Source: Rhizobiaceae bacterium (lineage in GTDB: Bacteria; Pseudomonadota; Alphaproteobacteria; Rhizobiales; Rhizobiaceae). From it: 5,926 bases of DNA. The number at the start of each line of letters is the position of its first letter. Within the stretch, counting starts at the first letter, position 1. The position numbers and the translations under genes were made by a program. Positions 1 to 4,936 of the stretch are shown one piece after another. The stretch spans positions 1 to 5,926 of the forward strand of contig SCRB01000401.1 of assembly GCA_004299545.1 (NCBI GenBank), given 5' to 3'. Under the pieces are notes generated by a model. It was not told the origin of the DNA. It made no database searches and saw only the letters and a program-made list of their open reading frames with translations.

Positions 1-1011
1 GCGCTTCTGGCGCTGGCGCTCGATCTGGTGTGGGGCTATTGCGGCATCCTTTCGCTCGGTCACGGCGCCTTCTTCGCGCTCGGCGGCTACGCGATGGGCA
101 TGTACCTGATGCGGCAGATCGGCTCGAGGGGCGTCTACGGAAACCCGATCCTGCCCGACTTCATGGTCTTCCTGAACTGGAAGGAACTGCCCTGGTTCTG
201 GTACGGCTTCAACCATTTCTGGGTCGCCGCCATCATGGTGGTGCTGGCGCCGGGGCTCCTCGCCTTCGTGTTCGGCTGGTTCGCATTCAGGAGCCGTGTC
301 ACCGGCGTCTACCTGTCGATCATAACCCAGGCGATGACCTACGCGCTGCTGCTCGCTTTCTTCCGGAACGACATGGGCTTCGGCGGCAACAACGGCCTTA
401 CCGATTTCAAGGATATGCTCGGGTTCGACATCCAGTCGGGCGAGACCCGCGCTGCACTGTTCGCCGCAAGCGCGCTGACCCTGGCACTGGCGGTCGTCCT
501 GGTCGCCTTCTTCGTGAAGTCGAAATACGGGAAGCTCATGATTGCGGTGCGCGATGCGGAAAGCCGCACGCGCTTCCTCGGCTGGCGGCCGGAGAACGTC
601 AAGCTCGTCGCTTTCACCGCATCCGCCGTGATGGCGGGAATTGCCGGCGCGCTCTACGTGCCGCAGGTCGGCATCATCAATCCGAGCGAATTCGCGCCAG
701 CCAATTCGATCGAGGTAGTCATCTGGACGGCGGTTGGCGGCCGCGCCACCCTCGTCGGTCCGATCATCGGCGCGCTCATCGTCAACTGGGGCAAGAGTTG
801 GTTCACCGGCGCCTTCCCCGAATTCTGGCTTTTCGCGCTGGGCGGCCTGTTCGTCCTGGTCACGCTTTTCCTGCCAAAGGGTATCGTCGGGACGCTGATC
901 GACCGTTGGGCGGCGATGCGGACACGCCGTGCATCGACCGCCGCCGGGAGGGGCGTCGAGCCGGAAAGCTTTGGCAAAGACGAAAATCCGATGACGGAGG
1001 CGGCGGGATAA
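1..1011 (+). CDS. urtC: Urea ABC transporter permease UrtC (5' end cut off by window)
   Basis: Inner-membrane permease of the high-affinity urea ABC transporter, from the branched-chain amino acid permease superfamily (LivM-like, BPD_transp_2). The reading frame is open from base 1, so the gene starts left of the window. 336 residues are visible, while family members usually have about 360-390, so a few dozen N-terminal residues are missing. A GTG at 28 is an internal valine codon, not a start. Several hydrophobic membrane segments are visible (roughly residues 1-37, 73-96, 101-121, 151-172, 202-220, 236-262 and 274-291). Typical motifs are GFGGNNGLT (126-134), the cytoplasmic coupling loop RDAESRTRFLGW (184-195), which should contact the ATPases, and GGRATLVGPIIGA (246-258). 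The C-terminal tail after about residue 300 is charged and probably cytosolic. It ends with TAA two bases before urtD, indicating co-transcription. UrtC rather than LivM is favoured by the following urtD, urtE and urease genes. Confidence 0.93.
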   Translation, partial: ALLALALDLVWGYCGILSLGHGAFFALGGYAMGMYLMRQIGSRGVYGNPILPDFMVFLNWKELPWFWYGFNHFWVAAIMVVLAPGLLAFVFGWFAFRSRVTGVYLSIITQAMTYALLLAFFRNDMGFGGNNGLTDFKDMLGFDIQSGETRAALFAASALTLALAVVLVAFFVKSKYGKLMIAVRDAESRTRFLGWRPENVKLVAFTASAVMAGIAGALYVPQVGIINPSEFAPANSIEVVIWTAVGGRATLVGPIIGALIVNWGKSWFTGAFPEFWLFALGGLFVLVTLFLPKGIVGTLIDRWAAMRTRRASTAAGRGVEPESFGKDENPMTEAAG

Positions 1012-1013
1012 TC

Positions 1014-1763
1014 ATGACCGACGCAACAAAGCCCATCCTTTACCTCGATGGCGTCTCGGTCTCCTTCGACGGCTTTCGTGCGATCAACAACCTGTCGCTG
1101 GTGCTGGAAAAGGGTGAGATGCGCGCCATCATCGGCCCGAATGGCGCCGGCAAGACGACCATGATGGACATCATCACCGGGAAGACGAAGCCGGACGAGG
1201 GGGAAGTCTTCTTCGATGGCAATGTCGATCTCACCCGCCACGACGAAGCCGATATCGCCATGCTCGGCATCGGGCGCAAGTTCCAGAAGCCGACCGTCTT
1301 CGAGAGCCACACGGTCGAAGATAATCTGCTGCTCGCGCTGAAAGGGAAACGCAGCGTGGTCAAGGCGTTGTTCGAAGGGCGCTCTACCTGGCAGGCGGAG
1401 CGCATCGGGGAGATCCTTGCCGTGGTTCGATTGACGGAACGGCGGCACGACCTCGCAGCCGGCCTTTCACACGGACAGAAACAATGGCTGGAGATCGGAA
1501 TGCTGCTCGCACAGGACCCTAAACTGCTCCTCGTCGACGAGCCGGTCGCCGGCATGACCGACGCGGAGACGGAAGAAACGGCGCGGCTGCTCCGGGAGAT
1601 CTCCGAAAGCCATTCCGTTATCGTGGTCGAGCACGACATGCATTTCGTCCGCGAACTCGGGGTCAAGGTGACCTGCTTGCATGAAGGTTCGGTGCTGTCG
1701 GAAGGTCCGCTCGATTTCGTCTCCGCCGACAGCCGTGTCATCGAAGTCTATCTGGGGCGATGA
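1014..1763 (+). CDS. urtD: Urea ABC transporter ATP-binding protein UrtD
   Basis: One of two cytoplasmic ATPases that drive urea import through the UrtB/UrtC channel; LivG-like subfamily. The 249-residue length is normal for UrtD. Visible motifs: Walker A GPNGAGKT (41-48), Q-loop Q91 in KFQKPTVF, ABC signature LSHGQKQ (151-157), Walker B LLLVDEP (171-177), and the H-loop histidine H207 in VVEHDMHF. The signature has LSHGQ where most ABC proteins have LSGGQ; this is usual for UrtD and helps separate it from LivG. The ATG at 1014 is chosen because it lies 2 nt after the urtC stop, places the first beta strand (ILYLDGVSVSF) at the expected distance, and has GGAGG at 996-1000 inside the urtC end. 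The same frame stays open far upstream, but that part reads through urtC in the wrong frame and is not protein-like. Confidence 0.95.
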   Translation: MTDATKPILYLDGVSVSFDGFRAINNLSLVLEKGEMRAIIGPNGAGKTTMMDIITGKTKPDEGEVFFDGNVDLTRHDEADIAMLGIGRKFQKPTVFESHTVEDNLLLALKGKRSVVKALFEGRSTWQAERIGEILAVVRLTERRHDLAAGLSHGQKQWLEIGMLLAQDPKLLLVDEPVAGMTDAETEETARLLREISESHSVIVVEHDMHFVRELGVKVTCLHEGSVLSEGPLDFVSADSRVIEVYLGR

Positions 1764-1895
1764 CGATGACACCCGTGCCAGCTCAACGAAGCGATCTTCC
1801 GGTTTTGACGAACCCCCTCTGGCGCGTCGGATGGCTCGCCACCCCCGGCCCGAGGGCCGGGGGCGCAGGGGGACCAGAAGCAGGAACCATGTGCC
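1764..1895. other. urtD-urtE intergenic region, 132 nt
   Basis: This is the only gap longer than 40 nt in the window. It contains a GC-rich palindromic element (1813-1872) and a four-codon mini-ORF that overlaps the urtE start. No convincing sigma-70 promoter is visible: TTGACG at 1805-1810 resembles a -35 box, but nothing like a -10 box follows at the right distance. No T-run follows the hairpin, so it is not a classical intrinsic terminator. Upstream of the urtE ATG the ribosome-binding site is modest: AGGA-like CAGGAA at 1881-1886. Confidence 0.8.
1813..1872. repeat. Palindromic element able to fold as a three-way junction
   Basis: Three nested or adjacent inverted repeats are directly visible. 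The outer arms are CCCCCT (1813-1818) and AGGGGG (1867-1872). The first inner hairpin pairs TGGCG (1820-1824) with CGCCA (1837-1841). The second inner hairpin is a perfect 9-bp stem, CCCCCGGCC (1842-1850) with GGCCGGGGG (1855-1863), closed by the tetraloop CGAG. Together they form a compact two-armed fold closed by an outer stem, a layout resembling the intergenic palindromic elements (RIME/REP-like) common in rhizobial genomes. Membership in a repeat family cannot be shown from one copy. At RNA level it could stabilise or process the mRNA between urtD and urtE, or reduce read-through; it lacks the trailing T-run of an intrinsic terminator. Confidence 0.65.
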
Positions 1896-2591
1896 ATGCT
1901 TGAGGTCGAGAACGCGACGCTACACTACGGTGCCGCGGTTGCCTTGCGCGACGTTTCGCTGAAGGCGGAGGCGGGCAAGATCACGTGCGTGCTCGGCCGC
2001 AACGGGGTCGGCAAAACGAGTTTGATGAGAGCGATTGCCGGCCATCTGAGGCTGACATCGGGCGAGATTGCCTTCGAGGGGAAGGCGCTCGGCCGGCGCG
2101 CGGCGTACGATCGCGCCCGGTCGGGCATCGCATTCGTGCCGCAGGGCCGGGAGATCTTCCCGCTGCTCAGCGTGCGCGAGAATCTGGAGACGGGCATGGC
2201 GCCGCTGAGACGCGGGCAGCGATCCATCCCGGACCATATATTCGAGCTTTTTCCCGTACTCCAGGATATGCTCGCCCGCCGCGGCGGCGATCTGTCCGGT
2301 GGCCAGCAGCAGCAACTCGCCATCGGCCGCGCGCTGGTCATGCGGCCGAAGCTTCTGGTACTGGACGAGCCGACAGAAGGCATCCAGCCCTCCATCATCA
2401 AGGATATCGGCCGGGCCATCACCTATCTGCGCGATACGGCGGGTCTGACCATCCTTCTGGTGGAACAATATCTAGACTTCGCAAGAGAGCTTGCCGATTC
2501 CGTGATAATCATGGATCGTGGCCGGATCGTCTTCACCGGAGAGGCCGGCAACCTGGATGAACCGGATGTTCGTCGACACCTCGTGCTCTGA
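1896..2591 (+). CDS. urtE: Urea ABC transporter ATP-binding protein UrtE
   Basis: Second cytoplasmic ATPase of the urea transporter, LivF-like subfamily; 231 residues, the usual length. Visible motifs: Walker A GRNGVGKT (34-41), Q-loop Q83 in FVPQGREIFP, ABC signature LSGGQQQ (133-139), Walker B LLVLDEP (153-159) followed by TEGIQPSII (160-168), which is characteristic of UrtE. The position of the H-loop histidine holds Gln191 (LLVEQYLDFA), as is usual in LivF/UrtE proteins, so this is not a defect. The start at ATG 1896 gives the standard N-terminus MLEVENATLHYG. A nearby ATG at 1889 is in another frame and stops after four codons. The gene is separated from urtD by a 132-nt gap with a palindromic element, and its 3' end overlaps the probable start of ureD, which ties the transporter to the urease genes. 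Confidence 0.95.
   Translation: MLEVENATLHYGAAVALRDVSLKAEAGKITCVLGRNGVGKTSLMRAIAGHLRLTSGEIAFEGKALGRRAAYDRARSGIAFVPQGREIFPLLSVRENLETGMAPLRRGQRSIPDHIFELFPVLQDMLARRGGDLSGGQQQQLAIGRALVMRPKLLVLDEPTEGIQPSIIKDIGRAITYLRDTAGLTILLVEQYLDFARELADSVIIMDRGRIVFTGEAGNLDEPDVRRHLVL
2538..2544 (+). promoter_or_regulatory. Candidate ribosome-binding site for ureD inside urtE
   Basis: GGAGAGG lies 12 nt before the ATG at 2557 and 21 nt before the ATG at 2566, within the urtE coding sequence. It is the best purine-rich site near the start of ureD and would favour the 2557 start, though the spacing is long. A weaker GGA at 2555-2557 is 8 nt before ATG 2566. The site therefore does not settle the start. Confidence 0.35.
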
Positions 2592-3408
2592 GAACGTTCC
2601 GGGTCTCCTACCGAAGCCGCAGCGCGCCAACGGAAAGGCGCGCATGGCCCTCCGGCGTCAAGATGGCGCGACGCATCTCCACCGGTTGTATCAGGACGGG
2701 TCCATGAAGGTCCGCTTCCCCCGAACGGACGACGGCATCCCGGAAGCGGTGCTCATCAACACAGCCGGCGGCATGACCGGCGGTGATGAATTCGGCACGG
2801 AAGTGCAACTGGACAGGGGAGCGCGGGCGACGCTGACGACGCAGGCCTGCGAGCGCATATACAGGTCCACCGGCCCACTGGTGACGGTCACGAACCGGAT
2901 CGGGCTCCAGGCCGATGCGCGGCTGGACTGGCTGCCGCAAGAGACGATCCTCTTCGATGGCGGCCGCATGACCCGGCGGATGGAAGCCGATCTTGTTGGC
3001 AACGCCGAACTGCTCATTTCCGAGGCAACCGTTTTTGGCCGTGCAGCCATGGGTGAAACCGTCCAATCCGGCACGTTCCGCGATCGCTGGCGCATTAGCC
3101 GCGACGGAAAGCTTGTCTTTGCCGACGAGCTTCGCTTCGAAGGTAATATCGCCTGCCAGTTGATGCGGCCCGCCATTCTGGCCGGTAATGCCGCCATGGC
3201 CACGGTGCTGCTGGTTGCGCCTGGATGCGAGCGACACCTCGAACCCGTTCGCGAAATTATCGGAAACGCCGGCGGCGCCAGCGTCTGGGGCGGTAAGCTG
3301 CTTGTCCGGCTTGCCGCCGCAGACGGCTTCTCGCTCCGGCGCGTGCTCACCCCCTTGCTGGCCGAGCTTTCGATGGGCCGGTCGCTCCCCAAAGTCTGGC
3401 AACTCTGA
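2566..3408 (+). CDS. ureD: Urease accessory protein UreD
   Basis: Cytoplasmic urease maturation factor. In this family UreD (UreH) binds apo-urease and, with UreF and UreG, supports GTP-dependent delivery of nickel to the carbamylated active site. From ATG 2566 the protein is 280 residues, normal for UreD. Conserved stretches: PQRANGKARMAL near the N-terminus (18-29), INTAGGMTGGD (64-74), TTQACERIYRS (91-101), LDWLPQETILFD (120-131), MGETVQSGTFRDRW in the middle, and the C-terminal GKLLVRLAAADGFSLRR ending in PKVWQL, which looks rhizobial. The start is uncertain: ATG 2557 adds three residues, while ATG 2644 would remove the conserved PQRANGKARMAL segment and is unlikely. With start 2566 the gene overlaps urtE by 26 nt, pointing to translational coupling. 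The gene stops 9 nt before ureA. The related UreE, UreF and UreG genes are not in the window. Confidence 0.92.
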   Translation: MFVDTSCSENVPGLLPKPQRANGKARMALRRQDGATHLHRLYQDGSMKVRFPRTDDGIPEAVLINTAGGMTGGDEFGTEVQLDRGARATLTTQACERIYRSTGPLVTVTNRIGLQADARLDWLPQETILFDGGRMTRRMEADLVGNAELLISEATVFGRAAMGETVQSGTFRDRWRISRDGKLVFADELRFEGNIACQLMRPAILAGNAAMATVLLVAPGCERHLEPVREIIGNAGGASVWGGKLLVRLAAADGFSLRRVLTPLLAELSMGRSLPKVWQL

Positions 3409-3417
3409 AGGGAAAAG

Positions 3418-3720
3418 ATGAACCTCACCCCGCGGGAAAAAGACAAGCTGCTGATCGCCATGGCAGCCATGGTGGCGCGCAGGCGGCTGGAGCGCGGCGT
3501 CAAGCTCAACCATCCGGAGGCGATCGCACTCATCAGCGACTTCATTGTCGAGGGCGCCCGCGACGGACGCTCCGTAGCCGTATTGATGGAAGAAGGCGCG
3601 CATATGATCAGCCGTGAGCAGGTGATGGAGGGCGTCGCCGAAATGATTCCCGATGTGCAGGTCGAAGCGACATTTCCAGATGGCACCAAGCTCGTGACCG
3701 TGCACAAACCAATTCGTTAG
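3418..3720 (+). CDS. ureA: Urease gamma subunit UreA
   Basis: Smallest structural subunit of the cytoplasmic nickel urease (urea amidohydrolase), which assembles with UreB and UreC as a trimer of heterotrimers. It is exactly 100 residues, the standard length for a separate gamma subunit, so there is no gamma-beta fusion of the Helicobacter type. Family features are clear: [10 protein letters not shown] at 3-12, [13 protein letters not shown] around 26-38, [16 protein letters not shown] in the middle, and the C-terminal [14 protein letters not shown]. The start ATG 3418 is supported by a purine-rich site (GAAGGGA, 3407-3413) overlapping the ureD stop, and by the conserved N-terminus [10 protein letters not shown]. 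In many bacteria ureB follows immediately; here two other genes lie between ureA and ureB. Confidence 0.98.
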   Translation: MNLTPREKDKLLIAMAAMVARRRLERGVKLNHPEAIALISDFIVEGARDGRSVAVLMEEGAHMISREQVMEGVAEMIPDVQVEATFPDGTKLVTVHKPIR

Positions 3721-3728
3721 AAGCGTCA

Positions 3729-3734
3729 GGGAGG
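3729..3734 (+). promoter_or_regulatory. Strong ribosome-binding site of the DUF1272 gene
   Basis: GGGAGG, 5 nt before the ATG at 3740, is one of the best Shine-Dalgarno matches in the window. It supports translation of this small gene and fixes its start. Confidence 0.75.
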
Positions 3735-3739
3735 AAGAA

Positions 3740-3994
3740 ATGCTGGAACTGAGACCCGGTTGCGAGTGCTGCGGCAAGGACCTGCCGCCCGATGCCACGG
3801 ATGCGATGATCTGCACGTTCGAATGCACCTTCTGCGCCGATTGCGCGGAGCATGTGCTGAAAGGCGTGTGCCCCAATTGCGGTGGCAATTTCTCGCCACG
3901 TCCGATCCGGCCAGCGGCCAAGCTGGCCAAATATCCGCCATCCACCCGACGCGTCTTCAAGCCGGATGGTTGCGGCGGCCGCGACGCCGCCTGA
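3740..3994 (+). CDS. DUF1272 Cys-rich small protein in the urease operon
   Basis: 84-residue protein recognised as a DUF1272 family member from its N-terminus (LELRPGCECCGKDLPP) and the CPNCGGNFSPRPIRPA segment (44-59). Its biochemical function is not established. It has ten cysteines: C8, C10, C11, C25, C29, C32, C35, C44, C47 and C78. Pairs C8/C11, C25/C29, C32/C35 and C44/C47 would give two tetrahedral metal sites, in a cross-brace or double zinc-ribbon arrangement; H38 is an additional possible ligand. The C-terminal tail (about 53-84) is basic, proline-rich and probably disordered. There is no signal peptide or membrane segment, so it should be cytoplasmic. It sits 19 nt after ureA and 35 nt before hupE with a strong ribosome-binding site, so co-expression with urease is likely. 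Zinc binding is the conservative inference; a part in nickel handling or urease assembly is only a hypothesis. DUF1272 genes are also known outside urease loci. Confidence 0.88.
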   Translation: MLELRPGCECCGKDLPPDATDAMICTFECTFCADCAEHVLKGVCPNCGGNFSPRPIRPAAKLAKYPPSTRRVFKPDGCGGRDAA

Positions 3995-4029
3995 ATACCG
4001 AAGCCACTGCCGCAGAGAAGGACCTTCCG

Positions 4030-4623
4030 ATGACCACCGATTCGCTCAAGAAACTGGCGCTGGCCGCATTGCTGCTGCCCGCTGCGACGCTGCCCGCCTA
4101 CGCCCATGTCGGCATCGGCCCGACATCATCTTTCCCGGCCGGCTTCATGCATCCGCTTTCCGGGCTCGACCATCTGACGGTGATGATAGCGGTCGGCCTC
4201 TGGGCGGCACTCAAGGGGGGCAAGGCGATCTGGGCCTGGCCGCTTGCTTTCGTCGGCGTCATGCTCGGCGGCGCGGCTCTCGGCATGGCGCACGTCCCTA
4301 TGCCGTTCGTCGAGCCGGGCATCCTCGCCTCGGTCGTCGTGCTCGGGCTGCTCGTGGCGCTCGCGGTGGACCTGCCGGTCTCGGCGGGCATCGCGATCAT
4401 AGGCGTCTTCGCGCTGCTTCATGGCCATGCGCACGGGACGGAGGTGCCGGAAAACGCTGCCGGGCTGGATTACATGGCCGGCTTCGCACTCGCCACCATC
4501 ATGCTCCATCTGGTCGGCATCGCCGCCGGCCTTGCTTCCGGGCTGAAATACCGCGTCCTGACGCGCGCGGCGGGAGCCGCCTGCGCGGCAATCGGCGTCG
4601 GCCTCGTCTTCGGCGCATTCTGA
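4030..4623 (+). CDS. hupE/ureJ: HupE/UreJ family membrane protein, probable nickel permease
   Basis: 197-residue inner-membrane protein of the HupE/UreJ family, whose members are linked to nickel (or cobalt) uptake for hydrogenase or urease. Residues 1-25 form a likely signal peptide (KK, hydrophobic core, AYA before H26), so the mature protein would begin with His26, as expected for the family. Conserved metal-site motifs are visible: HPLSGLDH (41-48), H88 and E95 in the next segments, and LHGHAHGTE (130-138). About six hydrophobic segments follow the signal peptide (around 50-62, 68-86, 97-113, 117-133, 146-168 and 173-197). ATG 4030 is chosen because it gives the signal peptide and has AGAAGGA (4016-4022) 7 nt upstream; the same frame is open further upstream only as a shadow of the DUF1272 gene. 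It ends 7 nt before ureB. Its position in a urease operon favours nickel and the name UreJ over hydrogenase-linked HupE. Confidence 0.92.
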   Translation: MTTDSLKKLALAALLLPAATLPAYAHVGIGPTSSFPAGFMHPLSGLDHLTVMIAVGLWAALKGGKAIWAWPLAFVGVMLGGAALGMAHVPMPFVEPGILASVVVLGLLVALAVDLPVSAGIAIIGVFALLHGHAHGTEVPENAAGLDYMAGFALATIMLHLVGIAAGLASGLKYRVLTRAAGAACAAIGVGLVFGAF

Positions 4624-4630
4624 GGCTCCC

Positions 4631-4936
4631 ATGATACCCGGCGAGATCATTACGGCCGAAGGCGAGATCGAACTCAATGCCGACAGGGAAGCGATCGTGC
4701 TGACGGTCGCCAATCGCGGGGACCGGCCGGTGCAGGTCGGCTCTCACTATCATTTCTTCGAGGTCAACGGTGCGCTCGACTTCGACCGCGCGGCGGCGCG
4801 CGGCATGCGGCTCGACATCGCCGCCGGCACGGCGGTGCGCTTCGAGCCCGGCCAGAAGCGGGAAGTGCGGCTGGTACCCTATGGCGGGAGCCGTCGCGTC
4901 TATGGCTTCAATGCCCGGGTGATGGGGAGGCTCTGA
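4631..4936 (+). CDS. ureB: Urease beta subunit UreB
   Basis: Beta structural subunit of the cytoplasmic urease; packs against UreC in the heterotrimer and stabilises the active-site region. 101 residues, the usual length for a separate beta subunit. The N-terminus [16 protein letters not shown] is typical, as are [10 protein letters not shown] (37-46), [17 protein letters not shown] (57-73) and the C-terminal [11 protein letters not shown]. The start is ATG 4631 with GAGG (4622-4625) 5 nt upstream, overlapping the hupE stop. Its TGA at 4934-4936 shares its last base with the ureC ATG, so UreB and UreC are probably translationally coupled and made in matched amounts. Confidence 0.98.
   Translation: MIPGEIITAEGEIELNADREAIVLTVANRGDRPVQVGSHYHFFEVNGALDFDRAAARGMRLDIAAGTAVRFEPGQKREVRLVPYGGSRRVYGFNARVMGRL
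4924..4930 (+). promoter_or_regulatory. Ribosome-binding site of ureC within the ureB end
   Basis: GGGGAGG ends 5 nt before the ATG at 4936 and lies in the last codons of ureB. It fixes the ureC start at the TGATG overlap. Confidence 0.75.

Noticed and set aside
30..1013. Upstream extension of the urtD frame, giving an apparent 577-residue protein
   Set aside because: The extension runs through urtC out of frame and is Arg/Pro-rich with no protein-family features. UrtD begins at ATG 1014 at the expected length.
1805..1833. Possible promoter for urtE (TTGACG at 1805-1810)
   Set aside because: The hexamer near 1828-1833 is CGGATG, with no resemblance to a -10 box, and the region is very GC-rich.
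1842..1863. Rho-independent terminator between urtD and urtE
   Set aside because: The hairpin is strong but no T-run follows (CGCAGGGGG instead), and an operon break is unlikely within the transporter genes.
1681..1962. A 93-codon plus-strand frame spanning the end of urtD, the gap and the start of urtE
   Set aside because: It overlaps two real genes out of frame and reads through the palindromic element; low-complexity Arg/Ser/Pro content and no recognisable family.
4017..4027. Small palindrome GAAGGACCTTC covering the hupE ribosome-binding site
   Set aside because: The hairpin would have only a 4-bp stem and a 3-nt loop, too weak to argue for regulation, and such short palindromes are expected by chance.
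3760..4029. Upstream extension of the hupE frame through the DUF1272 gene
   Set aside because: The added 90 residues are an out-of-frame reading of the DUF1272 gene. ATG 4030 gives a proper signal peptide and ribosome-binding site.
4061..4075. Sigma-54-like spacing (GG-N10-GC) in the hupE signal-peptide codons
   Set aside because: The match outside the GG/GC core is poor, it is inside coding sequence, and such patterns are frequent in GC-rich DNA.
2608..4107. A minus-strand frame open for about 500 codons opposite ureD, ureA and the DUF1272 gene
   Set aside because: Its translation shows no recognisable domain, and it lies wholly opposite three well-supported genes. GC-rich third codon positions on the plus strand readily leave one antisense frame free of stops.
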